Source of the DNA: Oscillatoriaceae cyanobacterium M33_DOE_052
GTDB lineage: Bacteria > Cyanobacteriota > Cyanobacteriia > Cyanobacteriales > Laspinemataceae
Assembly: GCA_015296065.1 (NCBI GenBank)
Contig: DVDU01000201.1
Coordinates: 1 to 64,000 of the forward strand
DNA: 64,000 bases
Direction of reading: 5' to 3'
Shown here: positions 52,089 through 61,024 of the stretch, in pieces
Position numbering within the stretch: the stretch's first letter is position 1
Layout of the letters: every line of letters begins with the position of its first letter
Notes under the pieces: generated by a model
What the model saw: only the letters and a program-made list of their open reading frames with translations
Told to the model about the DNA's origin: nothing
Databases searched by the model: none
Translations under genes and position numbers: made by a program

Positions 52089-52454
52089 ATGAAAATGAAT
52101 AAATCAGTGCTTTTTGCCTGTTTAGTTGCTTTGGCCGCAGTACCTTTGTTCCGGGCACAGCCCACTTTGGCCGAAGGAAATGCCGACGCCCTCAAAGAAC
52201 CCCAAACCGAATCCAACTACGAAGTTAACCAACCAACCCAAACCGGGCAAAATAACGACCCTTTCTCTGGAACCGGCGGTGATTCTCGTCCCTTCACCCC
52301 CTTTGATTTTATTCACCGGGCTAATCTCGGGGGCGGTGTTGACATGCGGCAATTTATGCTACAGCAAGACGAAAATCTCAACGACGCCGCCGCCCAGTTT
52401 CGTGCCAGACAATTAGAGTTACTCCGTCAAGACCCAGAAACTGTCTCCCCATAG
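52089..52454 (+). CDS. small secreted protein of unknown function
   Basis: A 121-residue protein with a clear signal peptide (MNKSVLFACLVALAAVPLFR, cleavage expected near TLAEG). The mature part is hydrophilic and rich in Asn, Gln and Pro, with FDFIHRANLGGGVDMRQFM near the C-terminus. I do not recognise a family. Two ATGs (52089 and 52095) are equally plausible. It is probably periplasmic or thylakoid-lumenal. Confidence 0.7.
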   Translation: MKMNKSVLFACLVALAAVPLFRAQPTLAEGNADALKEPQTESNYEVNQPTQTGQNNDPFSGTGGDSRPFTPFDFIHRANLGGGVDMRQFMLQQDENLNDAAAQFRARQLELLRQDPETVSP

Positions 52455-52531
52455 GAGACGGGGAGCAAGGGAGACGGGGAGATGGTCCCCTGCCCCCCGC
52501 TCCCCATTTGGGCTAAAACCCTACTAAGAAC

Positions 52532-54883
52532 CTATTTGGAAATAAAGTGCGCCCACACGTTGCCATCGGGGCCGCAAACGCTATCCATATAGCCGTAGGG
52601 ATATAACAGGCGAGGACCTTCAGTGTAGCTGTAGCCAGTAAGGGCGTCGCCCCAGGGGTCATTGACGATGTAACCTTGGCGGTTATAGCCGATGATGGTG
52701 GTAATGTGACCGGTGGCGGTGAAGTCGCCAGCGATGACTACAGGACGGCGGTTGATCAGTTCCATTTGCACTTCCGACCAGCGGCGGGTAGTGCTGAAAC
52801 TGTGTTTGTAACCGTAGGCGCGGATGAGTTGAGTCAGGACGCTGTGGTCGGTTTGGGAGCCTTCGCCGTAGCGAGATAAGCACCATTCGAGCAGTTCGTC
52901 TTCTAGCTGTCCGCCCCACTTCGATCGCTCCCCGTAGTAGTAAAAAACCATTGCGATCGAGGTGACGTTACAAGTGGACCAGTAGAAACGGGGGTTGTCC
53001 CGCTGGGAAAAATAAGGCACACTCAGCTCCACTTGTTGCGGTATCGGGTCGAAAGTCTGACCACCACGCCGCATCAGCACATGACCCGGATAAATAAAAC
53101 CCGTGTTGCCGAAATTGGGCAGCTCTTCCGTCAAAGCCGCTTTGATGTGAAAATCTTCAATACCGTAGCTCGACAGACCATAAACTCGTCCCTGGGGGAG
53201 CGTGACTTTATCACTGTTACTCAGGGAAGCGCCATCTACAGGACGCCTTTTCAAAAGCGTGCTTTGGCGCATAGTAGCCGTGAGAGCGTCGGGATTGAAT
53301 GGGACGACTTCACCGTTTCTTTCAATTTGGACGTGGCGCCAGTACACATAACCCACGTTGCCAAAACCAGATATGGATTGGGTGAGGGTGACGCGAAAGT
53401 GGCCAGAGATGCTGGCATAACCACTGATACCGAGTTTTTGGCCAGCTTTTAGCTCGGCTTTTTGGTTAGCAGAAAGGGCTCCTGCATCGGCGGCTTGAAT
53501 CTTGATGAAGGTGTTTTGCTTCACCACCATCACAGCGGGAGCCTGAATTTCTGGGGGGTCTTGCTCCACTGGGGGGGATAATACCTGACTCCCCTTGGTC
53601 AGTTGGATGTGGGGGGAGTAAAAATAGCCGAAATTACCTACAGGGGGGAGACTGGTAGCGAGGGTTACTTTCAGGTGCCCGTCTAACCATCCGTAACTGC
53701 TGACCTCAAAAGTTTGGCCAGCTTTGACAGCAACTTTTTGCTCCGAGTTGAGGCGATCGGAGTCAACCGGCGTCACCTTAAACACCGTATCGCTCTGTAT
53801 TCTCAATCTCAGGGCATCTCCTACCCCCTGCTGGGCATTAGTCACAGCAATATTAATCACCTGACTACCGAGCAACTGACCCGAGGTATCCGTACCCCTC
53901 AGTCGCAGCCAGCGCGCTCCCGCAACGCTGAAACCTTTAGCCAGGGAGGCTTGCCAGATGCCTGTAGTCCGATTTAGCTGCACAGGGATAGAATATTTAT
54001 CCTCCGCCAACAGCCCCACTACCGCCATTTTCTGCCGGTCAAAAGCGCCACTCAGAGTGATGGGTTGGTTGACCACCACCTCCTTTGGTCCGGTATAGGT
54101 CAAGCCGCCCGATACATCTATCTCTTTACCCGCCCGAAGCAGGCGCACATGATAGGGGTAGAGATAACCAGTATTGCCGAATTGGGGCAGGTTTTCCGTG
54201 AGGGAAACTTTCACATGTCCCGATTCCATCGTATAGCCGATTAAACCATAAATTCTTCCGGCTGGAATGTTGGTTTTTTGAGTAGCGGTGAGTCCACCGG
54301 CATCTATGGGGCGCTTTTTGAAAGTAGTGTTTTTGACGATGATGATATTGAGAGCGTTGGCGTCGTAAGGGATGATTTTGCCGTCTTTTTTGATTTGGCC
54401 GTGGAGACGCCAAACATAGCCGATACTGCCGAAACCGGGAATTGGTTGGGAGAGGGTGACGCGAAAGTGGTCATCTACGCAAGCGTAGCCGAGGACGAGA
54501 TATGTCTCCCCGAGCAATAGTTCGGCTTGCTGGTGGGGGGCGAGGTTACTCGAATCTTCTGGAGAAGTTTTAATTTTAGTGGTTTTGGCAATCCACAACT
54601 GGGCGAAACCTGGTGGGGGTGCGGGTAAGTCGGCAATATCAAAGCGCAGGATTTGGTTATCTTTGGACAGTTGGATATGCTTTTCGTATATGTAGCCGCT
54701 GGTTCCAAGAGGAGATATGGGGGTAGCGAGTTCTACTTTCAGGTGTCCAGTGGTGAATTCGTATTGGTTAACCGCTAGGGTTGTTCCAGCTCGGACTAAC
54801 ACTTTCTGGCTATCGCTGAGGCTGGAGGATGAAGCCGTAGAGACTTTAAAAAAAGTATCTTGGATTACTTTTAAACTTAACAT
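52532..54883 (-). CDS. C39-like peptidase with six SH3-like repeats
   Basis: A 783-residue protein. About six related 70-residue SH3-like repeats occur as a triplet (about residues 1-235), an Ig-like spacer (about 245-345), and a second triplet (about 350-592). Each repeat has the form LKAGQKLGISGYASISGHFR, then FGNVGYVYWRHVQI. The C-terminal 190 residues form a C39_2-type cysteine peptidase: nucleophile in YWSTCNVTSIAMVFYYYG (Cys about 637), histidine in TATGHITTIIGYN and NDPWGD. No signal peptide was seen with the start at 54883. Upstream starts add a proline-rich, unlikely N-terminus. Substrate unknown; wall or matrix binding is inferred from the SH3-like repeats. Confidence 0.85.
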   Translation of the reverse strand: MLSLKVIQDTFFKVSTASSSSLSDSQKVLVRAGTTLAVNQYEFTTGHLKVELATPISPLGTSGYIYEKHIQLSKDNQILRFDIADLPAPPPGFAQLWIAKTTKIKTSPEDSSNLAPHQQAELLLGETYLVLGYACVDDHFRVTLSQPIPGFGSIGYVWRLHGQIKKDGKIIPYDANALNIIIVKNTTFKKRPIDAGGLTATQKTNIPAGRIYGLIGYTMESGHVKVSLTENLPQFGNTGYLYPYHVRLLRAGKEIDVSGGLTYTGPKEVVVNQPITLSGAFDRQKMAVVGLLAEDKYSIPVQLNRTTGIWQASLAKGFSVAGARWLRLRGTDTSGQLLGSQVINIAVTNAQQGVGDALRLRIQSDTVFKVTPVDSDRLNSEQKVAVKAGQTFEVSSYGWLDGHLKVTLATSLPPVGNFGYFYSPHIQLTKGSQVLSPPVEQDPPEIQAPAVMVVKQNTFIKIQAADAGALSANQKAELKAGQKLGISGYASISGHFRVTLTQSISGFGNVGYVYWRHVQIERNGEVVPFNPDALTATMRQSTLLKRRPVDGASLSNSDKVTLPQGRVYGLSSYGIEDFHIKAALTEELPNFGNTGFIYPGHVLMRRGGQTFDPIPQQVELSVPYFSQRDNPRFYWSTCNVTSIAMVFYYYGERSKWGGQLEDELLEWCLSRYGEGSQTDHSVLTQLIRAYGYKHSFSTTRRWSEVQMELINRRPVVIAGDFTATGHITTIIGYNRQGYIVNDPWGDALTGYSYTEGPRLLYPYGYMDSVCGPDGNVWAHFISK

Positions 54884-55015
54884 ATCTGTAATGGAGAGTG
54901 CTGGGCAATAAGAATAGGGCGGATGGGGGGACTTCTGGAGTGTCGGTACTCCCCCTCTTCCCACCCTTCGCCCCCCCCTCCGGTTGGGAGTGGGGTGTCC
55001 CCACGGGGATGATGA

Positions 55016-55450
55016 TTAAGCTACAGTGGCTAAAATGTCCTGGGCATGGCTTGTGGTGTTGACTTTATCGAACACTTGGGAAATTTTGCCTTCGCCGTCG
55101 ATAATATAGGTGACGCGCTTGGCGTAACCGCCGCCATCTACATCGTAGGCTTTGGTTATGGCTCCATCTACGTCTGCAAGCAGTTGGAAGGGCAAACCGT
55201 ACTTTTCGGTGAATTTCTTGTGGGAGGCTTCATCATCGGTGCTAACTCCCAGCACTACCATATCTTTGCCTTGGTATTCTGGATAAGAATCCCGAAAGCC
55301 TTGGGCTTCTTTAGTGCAACCGGGGGTGTCGTCTTTGGGGTAAAAGTACAGAACTACGGTTTTACCTTGGAAATCAGACAGTTGCACCATGTTGCCGTTG
55401 GTGTCTTTGACGGTAAAATTCGGTGCTACTGTGCCTACTGCTAAAGTCAT
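55016..55450 (-). CDS. peroxiredoxin of the BCP/PrxQ family, single cysteine
   Basis: A 144-residue thiol peroxidase. The peroxidatic cysteine is in YPKDDTPGCTKEAQGFRD (about residue 44). The resolving cysteine that many PrxQ proteins carry five residues later is replaced by glutamine, and no other cysteine exists in the chain. It should therefore depend on an external thiol for recycling. I chose ATG 55450 (MTLAVGTVAPNF); the upstream extension is not family-like. Confidence 0.93.
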   Translation of the reverse strand: MTLAVGTVAPNFTVKDTNGNMVQLSDFQGKTVVLYFYPKDDTPGCTKEAQGFRDSYPEYQGKDMVVLGVSTDDEASHKKFTEKYGLPFQLLADVDGAITKAYDVDGGGYAKRVTYIIDGEGKISQVFDKVNTTSHAQDILATVA

Positions 55451-55591
55451 AGATGTTTCAATCCCTGAAAGGGTTTCGATTGTTGCTCTAGGCTCCAACC
55501 TATTATATCCAGAAAGTACAGATAAGTTGTTAAGATTTATTACAAATAGGGGGGCGGATTTATCCGCATCCCCCTGCCCAGGAGCGTCTAG

Positions 55592-56212
55592 ATGAATCAG
55601 CTTTCACTCATTCGCATTCGTGCTGCTCAACTAAAAGACCTGCATGGCATTGCTGATGTGTTGACAGATAGTTTTCACTCTCGGGAGGGGTGGGAAGGGT
55701 GGATGCGTCCGGTCTTCCGCTTGGGAATTTATGAGGATATGCGCACCCGACTGCGGGAGGCAAAGCCCACCTATGGCCTTGGGACGAGCTACGCTAAGGG
55801 TGCGAGCAACGTTTATTATGCTTGCTTAGTGTCTGTGTTGCGTCGCTCGGTGGCCGTTTCTGATTTATCCGAGGAGACGGTGGTGGGTACGGTAGAAATT
55901 GGGGTTCGCTCTTTGGAACTTTGGACGCCTGGGAGTTCGCCCCATATATATTTGTCAAATTTGGCTGTGGCTCCGGCCTACCGCCGTCAAGGTGTGGCTA
56001 GTCAGTTGCTGATCGCCTGTGAGGAGATCGCCCGTCAGTGGGGCGCACATGACCTCTATCTCCATGTCCTGCAAAACAACCGATCGGCTCGCCGTCTCTA
56101 TTTCAATCTCGGCTATCGCTTACACAGGGTCGAACCCAGCTTGATTGATTGGTTCTTGCACCGTCCTAAGCGTCTCCTTTTGCGCAAGCCAATCCCCCCT
56201 ACCCCCCCTTAA
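55592..56212 (+). CDS. GNAT family N-acetyltransferase
   Basis: A 206-residue acetyltransferase. Motif A, YLSNLAVAPAYRRQGVASQL, contains the acetyl-CoA pyrophosphate-binding RRQGVA loop, and LHVLQNNRSARRLYFNLGY is motif B. It is longer than RimI at the N-terminus. The substrate is unknown. GGAG lies 7 bases before the ATG. A proline-rich tail (PIPPTPP) comes from a C-run sequence just before the stop. Confidence 0.88.
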   Translation: MNQLSLIRIRAAQLKDLHGIADVLTDSFHSREGWEGWMRPVFRLGIYEDMRTRLREAKPTYGLGTSYAKGASNVYYACLVSVLRRSVAVSDLSEETVVGTVEIGVRSLELWTPGSSPHIYLSNLAVAPAYRRQGVASQLLIACEEIARQWGAHDLYLHVLQNNRSARRLYFNLGYRLHRVEPSLIDWFLHRPKRLLLRKPIPPTPP

Positions 56213-56273
56213 AAAGGCGGCAACCAGTTCAGTGATATGGACAAATGACTCATAACCAAGGATCAATAACCAA

Positions 56274-56732
56274 TTATGGCCACCAATTTTCATCAAGAGC
56301 TTGAGCCACAGTAAAACATGGTTCTTCGGGAATGAACCCAGCATCCAAGCTACTAGCTTGTAAAAACAGTTTCCGCCCGTTTTTATACTGCTTAGCAAAA
56401 TTATCCTCTAAAAAAGACTTTAAACTGGGGCTTGTTTCCAGTCTTTCTTGGATTTGAATCCGAAAATTAGTAATTTCTAGACGCCAGCCTCTCAGACAAT
56501 TTTCTCTTTCTGAGTCCCAGTAAGCAACTTTTAGCAGGTGTTCGCACAGCCGCATGAGATAGCGAGCAATTGCGTGTTTCTCATTTTTTTCTAAATCTTC
56601 TATCTCTTTAATCAAATTTTCTCTGTCTATATTGGCCAAGTCACCAGAGCGGAGTTGCTCTAAAAGTTGTTGCAGCCACAGTTGGTAATCACGGTCATAA
56701 AGATAATCTTTGATTTCTGGCGAACTAATCAT
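56274..56732 (-). CDS. DUF29 family protein
   Basis: A 152-residue helical protein matching DUF29: YDRDYQLWLQQLLEQLRSGD, then ENLIKEIEDLEKNEKHAI and LMRLCEHLLKVAYW. The family is abundant in cyanobacteria and has no established function. It is flanked by repeats and appears to be transcribed alone. Confidence 0.88.
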   Translation of the reverse strand: MISSPEIKDYLYDRDYQLWLQQLLEQLRSGDLANIDRENLIKEIEDLEKNEKHAIARYLMRLCEHLLKVAYWDSERENCLRGWRLEITNFRIQIQERLETSPSLKSFLEDNFAKQYKNGRKLFLQASSLDAGFIPEEPCFTVAQALDENWWP

Positions 56733-56763
56733 ATAGCGTTGCTTAAATTAAAAATTATTTATT

Positions 56764-56900
56764 TGTAATTTGTGCCTTGTCCCAAGGCAGCTTGTCCCTT
56801 GTCGGAGAAACCGGGTTTTTTAACTAAATCCTCGGTAGCCAGCCTATATTTGCTTTTGCAGAAACCCGGTTTATGGCCGACAAAGGACAAAGGACAAATT
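56764..56900. repeat. nested composite repeat
   Basis: TTGTCCCAAGGCAGCTTGTC units (56778-56803) and GACAAAGGACAAAGGACAAA (56879-56898) enclose arms GAAACCGGGTTTT (56806-56818) and GAAACCCGGTTTA (56861-56873), a 68-bp core with one mismatch at each arm end. Confidence 0.8.
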
Positions 56901-56902
56901 CT

Positions 56903-57871
56903 CTAATCCTGGAGTTTATGTAGTGCGAGCATGGCCGCACCATAAGCAGGTTCATGGCGAGGCCAGATAATATTAGCAGTGCCGATGGCTGCTCTCATGG
57001 CAGGAGCAAATTTATCGCGGAGTTTAGACATTCCTTGCCACATACCACCAGAGGTGACTAAATCAAATGATTGGCCGGGAGCAAATAAACCCTCGCTGAC
57101 GACTCGGGCGGCGAGAAGTAATTCCTCTACAGCGTTATCGATAATGGTGTTGGCAATAGGGTCGCCATCGGCGGCGGCGGTATCTACAATTGTGGCTAAG
57201 GCGGCAATATCTTTGACGCTCCAACCTCGACGATAAACTACTTCGATTAATTCTTCTAATGTAGAAATGCTGAGGTGGTCTTGAAGTAGTGCCCCGATCG
57301 TGGTACTCGGTCCACGTCCATCGTGAGCCCGGACGGCGGCGCGCAACCCTTGCTGGGCAATATTATAACCGCTGCCTTCGTCTCCGAGCAGATAACCCCA
57401 GCCGCTGGCGCGTTTGGTGATTCCTTCGTGGTTGCGTCCGTAGGCGATCGCCCCTGTCCCAGCAATTACCACCACCCCCACATTATCGCCGACGCCGCCC
57501 GCTAGAGCGATCGCGCAGTCATTATCCACTACTACGGCAGCGGGAGATACTGCCCAAGTTAACGGTAGGGGTAAGCGATACTGTAAGTGCTGCACCAAAC
57601 TATATACCACTACCACATCTTCTGGGCGTCCCACCCCAGCTAAACCAACACCGATACCGCGCACTTCTCGCTCCCCTTGCCAACCACTATCTATAGCGGA
57701 CCGGAGCGCCGCCGCGATCGCCAAGGCAATTTCTTCCCCCGACGCATCTAAACCCACGGTTTGGTAGTTGGAAGGACCGGCATCCCCCCGTCCCACCACC
57801 TCCCCGCTTTCCTCCATCAGCACGCAAACCGTCTTCGTGCCTCCACCATCAATTCCCAGTACGCAACCCAT
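56903..57871 (-). CDS. BadF/BadG-type ATPase, N-acetylglucosamine kinase-like
   Basis: A 322-residue ASKHA-fold kinase. The N-terminal phosphate loop LGIDGGGTKTVCVLME and a second GTGAIAYGRNHEG are typical of eukaryote-like N-acetylglucosamine kinases; VVVDNDCAIALAGG contains the catalytic aspartate. It would phosphorylate an amino sugar recycled from wall or glycans. GAGGAG precedes the ATG at 57871. Related BadF activators share this fold, but they occur with dehydratases that are absent here. Confidence 0.87.
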   Translation of the reverse strand: MGCVLGIDGGGTKTVCVLMEESGEVVGRGDAGPSNYQTVGLDASGEEIALAIAAALRSAIDSGWQGEREVRGIGVGLAGVGRPEDVVVVYSLVQHLQYRLPLPLTWAVSPAAVVVDNDCAIALAGGVGDNVGVVVIAGTGAIAYGRNHEGITKRASGWGYLLGDEGSGYNIAQQGLRAAVRAHDGRGPSTTIGALLQDHLSISTLEELIEVVYRRGWSVKDIAALATIVDTAAADGDPIANTIIDNAVEELLLAARVVSEGLFAPGQSFDLVTSGGMWQGMSKLRDKFAPAMRAAIGTANIIWPRHEPAYGAAMLALHKLQD

Positions 57872-57879
57872 CACTCACT

Positions 57880-58245
57880 CCTCAATTTGTCATTTGTCAT
57901 TGGTCATTGGTCATTTGTCATTTGGTAGGGGCGATTCGCGAATCCCCCGTACAAGGGACTAGGGACAAGTGACAAGGGACTAAGGCACACTTTCCCCATA
58001 CCGTGCCATTCATCGCACCCCTGGAAAAATTCACGGTGGACCAGGGACCAGCAGACATTATTTTTCGATCCAGCCTACCGTCCTGAAGGGCATTTTAGCC
58101 CCAAACCCAACCCTGATTATGTCAAAGCGTCTTAATTTTCACCGGGTTATCCATTAGCGCGTTAATCTGTGTATTGAGTGGTTGGAGCCCTCCGGGCTAA
58201 ACCCAAAGAAAGACAAACCACGTCTCACAGGGAAACCTGTCAACT
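57880..58245. other. repeat-bearing gap upstream of the M1 peptidase
   Basis: GTCATTTGTCATTGG units (57888-57922) are followed by a GATTCGCGAATC palindrome (57924-57948) related to that at 6246, then GACAAGTGACAAGGGAC. From 58000 to 58245 no gene or known repeat is visible except a short GGAGCCCTCCGGGCT palindrome at about 58184. Confidence 0.6.
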
Positions 58246-60873
58246 ATGATGCAATTTTACTTTGATGAAAGTAACGGTCACAAATCCTTTGAATTGCCAG
58301 GGGCAAAACCCCATTACAATCCCGATCGTCCCGGCCAAGTGCAACATATTTTCCTAGACTTAGCCCTAGATATCCCTAACCAAAGCTACAGCGGCACCTG
58401 TACTATCCACCTGATGCCCATCCGAGACGGTATTACACACCTAAATTTGGATGCAGTCAACCTCAATATCCACTCGGTATCTGTGGGGGAGACTGAACAA
58501 AAGTTTGATTCTGACGGCGAACAACTGCAAATCTACTTGTCAGAACCCACCACGGTGGGTGAAACTCTCACCGTTGTCATCGCCTACGCCGCCGAAAAAC
58601 CCCAGCGGGGTATCTACTTCATCGGTCCAGATGACAATTACCCCAACAAACCGGTGCAAGTCTGGACTCAAGGGGAAGACGAGGACTCCCGTTTCTGGTT
58701 TCCCTGTTTTGATTATCCCGGACAACTGGCTACCTCGGAAATCCGCGTTCGCGTCCCGAAAAATTTTCTGGCCATTTCCAATGGAGAAATGATCTCCACC
58801 GAGGCGGATGGCAATGACAAAATCTACCATTGGCGCCAAACCCAAGTTCATCCCACTTACTTGATGACTCTCGCTGTGGGGGAATTTGCCGCCATTCAAG
58901 ATGACTGGAACGGTAAACCAGTGATTTACTATGTGGAAAAAGGCCGGGAAGAGGATGCCAGCCGCAGTATGGGCAAAACCCCCCAGATGCTGGAATTCTT
59001 CAGCGAAACCTTTGGCTACTCCTACCCCTATCCCAAATACGCCCAAGTTTGTGTGGGCGATTTTATCTTCGGGGGGATGGAAAATACCTCGACCACGCTC
59101 TTAACCGATCGCTGTCTCCTGGACGAACGGGCCGCTATTGATGACCAACGCACGGAAACCCTGGTGGCGCATGAACTGGCTCACCAATGGTTTGGGGATT
59201 TAGTGGTGATTAAGCATTGGTCCCACGCCTGGATTAAAGAAGGTATGGCCACTTACTCGGAAGTTCTCTGGACTAACCGGGAATATGGCGGCGATGCGGC
59301 GGCTTACTATCGCCTGAATGAAGCGCGCAGCTACTTAACCGAGGATAGCAGCCGCTACCGCCGCCCGATCGTCACGCATGTTTACCGGGAAGCGATCGAA
59401 CTGTACGATCGTCACCTCTATGAAAAAGGCGCCTGTGTTTATCATATGCTTCGTGCCGAACTCGGCGATGAACTCTTTTTTAAAGCTATTCATACCTTTG
59501 TCCAAGACAACGCTCACCGAACCGTCGAAACCGTTGATCTCCTCCGGGCTATAGAAAAATCTACAGGGCGCAATCTGCTATTTTTATTTGACCAGTATGT
59601 TTATCGGGGCGGGCATCCAGAATATAAAGTGGCTTATGCTTGGGATAATGACAGCAAATTGGCCAAAATCACCGTCACCCAAACTCAGGTAAAAACTAAC
59701 CACAAAAACGGCACCAATCCCGAAAAATATTTATTTGACCTGAAAATCCCCATCGCTTTTGGTCAAACCCAAAACACCGGCAAAGCACCAGGTGCGCCTA
59801 CTTTCAAAACTTTTACCGTGCGCATCTGCGAACCAGAGCAAAGTTTCTACTTTCCCCTGCCCGAAAAACCCCAATTCATCAGTTTTGACCAGGGCAACCA
59901 CTACCTCAAAACTGTCACCTTAGAGTATCCCATTCCCGAACTTAAAGCCCAACTCCAGTTTGACCCAGACCCCATCTCTCGCATCTACGCCGCTGAAGCC
60001 TTGGCCAAAAAAGGCGGTTTAGAAGCTCTTAAAGCTCTTGCCACCGCCTTAAAACAAGACTCTTTCTGGGGTGTGCGCTTGGAAGTGGCCAAAAATATCG
60101 GTAAAGTCAAGCTGGACCAAGCCTTTGATGCTGTAGTCGTGGGTTTGGAAGACCGCGATGCTCGCGTCCGCCGCGCCACTGTGGAAGCATTGGCCCAAAT
60201 TAAAACCCATACTAGCTATAAAGCCCTAAAACCCTTAGTGGAAAAGGGAGATGCTAGTTATCTCGTGGAAGCCGCCGCCGCCAAAGCCATAGGAGCCATT
60301 GTCGCAGGCAACTTGGAGGAAAAACCCAAAGAGTCTCAAGTCATCAAGCAGCTTAAGTCAGTGCTGAAAGAACGCGGCGGCTGGAATGAAGTAGTGCGCA
60401 GTGGTGCCATATCTGGTCTGGCGCAGCTCAAAACTTCTGCCGAAGCTCTGGATATTATCCTGGAATATACTGCGCCGGGAGTACCCCAGGCTTTACGTTT
60501 AGCGGCAATTCGCGCTTTAGGTGCGGTATCCACTGGTCAAACACCCACCCACTTGGAGGTAATATTCGATCGCCTCTCGGAACTGTCCCGGGAAACTTTT
60601 TTCCTCACCCAAGTGGCAGTAGTTGCGGCTCTCGAACAAATGGAGAACCTCAAGGCGATCGACATTTTGCAATCCCTCGCCGACCAAACTCCTGACGGTC
60701 GCGTGCGTCGCATTGCCGAAGAAGCCATTACCAAAGTCCGCAAAAAAGCCGGAACTGATGAATCCATCAACCAACTGCGCAAAGACTTGGAAAAACTGAA
60801 AAAAGAAAACCAAGAACTCAGAAGCCGGTTGGAAAATCTGGAAGCTAAATCGGCCAAACCCATTTCTGAATAG
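58246..60873 (+). CDS. M1 family metallo-aminopeptidase with C-terminal HEAT repeats
   Basis: An 875-residue zinc aminopeptidase. GGMENTSTTLL is the exopeptidase (GAMEN-like) motif, and HELAHQWFGD (from about residue 309) with the glutamate in KEGMATYSE forms the zinc site. Residues about 575-840 form HEAT-like repeats (VRRATVEALAQIKTHTSYKA), and a short coiled coil ends the chain (LEKLKKENQELRSRLENLEA). It lacks a signal peptide, so it is cytosolic. This layout is common in cyanobacteria. The start could be ATG 58246 or 58249. Confidence 0.92.
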   Translation: MMQFYFDESNGHKSFELPGAKPHYNPDRPGQVQHIFLDLALDIPNQSYSGTCTIHLMPIRDGITHLNLDAVNLNIHSVSVGETEQKFDSDGEQLQIYLSEPTTVGETLTVVIAYAAEKPQRGIYFIGPDDNYPNKPVQVWTQGEDEDSRFWFPCFDYPGQLATSEIRVRVPKNFLAISNGEMISTEADGNDKIYHWRQTQVHPTYLMTLAVGEFAAIQDDWNGKPVIYYVEKGREEDASRSMGKTPQMLEFFSETFGYSYPYPKYAQVCVGDFIFGGMENTSTTLLTDRCLLDERAAIDDQRTETLVAHELAHQWFGDLVVIKHWSHAWIKEGMATYSEVLWTNREYGGDAAAYYRLNEARSYLTEDSSRYRRPIVTHVYREAIELYDRHLYEKGACVYHMLRAELGDELFFKAIHTFVQDNAHRTVETVDLLRAIEKSTGRNLLFLFDQYVYRGGHPEYKVAYAWDNDSKLAKITVTQTQVKTNHKNGTNPEKYLFDLKIPIAFGQTQNTGKAPGAPTFKTFTVRICEPEQSFYFPLPEKPQFISFDQGNHYLKTVTLEYPIPELKAQLQFDPDPISRIYAAEALAKKGGLEALKALATALKQDSFWGVRLEVAKNIGKVKLDQAFDAVVVGLEDRDARVRRATVEALAQIKTHTSYKALKPLVEKGDASYLVEAAAAKAIGAIVAGNLEEKPKESQVIKQLKSVLKERGGWNEVVRSGAISGLAQLKTSAEALDIILEYTAPGVPQALRLAAIRALGAVSTGQTPTHLEVIFDRLSELSRETFFLTQVAVVAALEQMENLKAIDILQSLADQTPDGRVRRIAEEAITKVRKKAGTDESINQLRKDLEKLKKENQELRSRLENLEAKSAKPISE

Positions 60874-60907
60874 GATTGGTCATTGCTTATTGGTCAATTG
60901 GTAAGTT

Positions 60908-60939
60908 TGTAGGGTGGGCAGTAAGAAAGCCCACCCTAC
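60908..60939. repeat. short GTAGGGTGGGCA palindrome
   Basis: TGTAGGGTGGGC (60908-60919) faces GCCCACCCTACT (60928-60939) with an 8-base loop. It is a minimal version of the elements at 21134-21207 and 42935-43006. Confidence 0.75.
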
Positions 60940-60956
60940 TACCTACCCACTGAAAA

Positions 60957-60992
60957 TAAAAAATCCCCGTTAATTTATCGCGGGGATTTTTG
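60957..60992. terminator. bidirectional intrinsic terminator
   Basis: AAAATCCCCG (to 60969) pairs with CGGGGATTTTTG (60981-60992), with an A-run on one side and a T-run on the other. It lies between the convergent M1 peptidase and PEP-CTERM genes and should terminate both. Confidence 0.88.
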
Positions 60993-61024
60993 TACGTGAA
61001 ATTTGAGCGCCAAATTTTAGCTAA

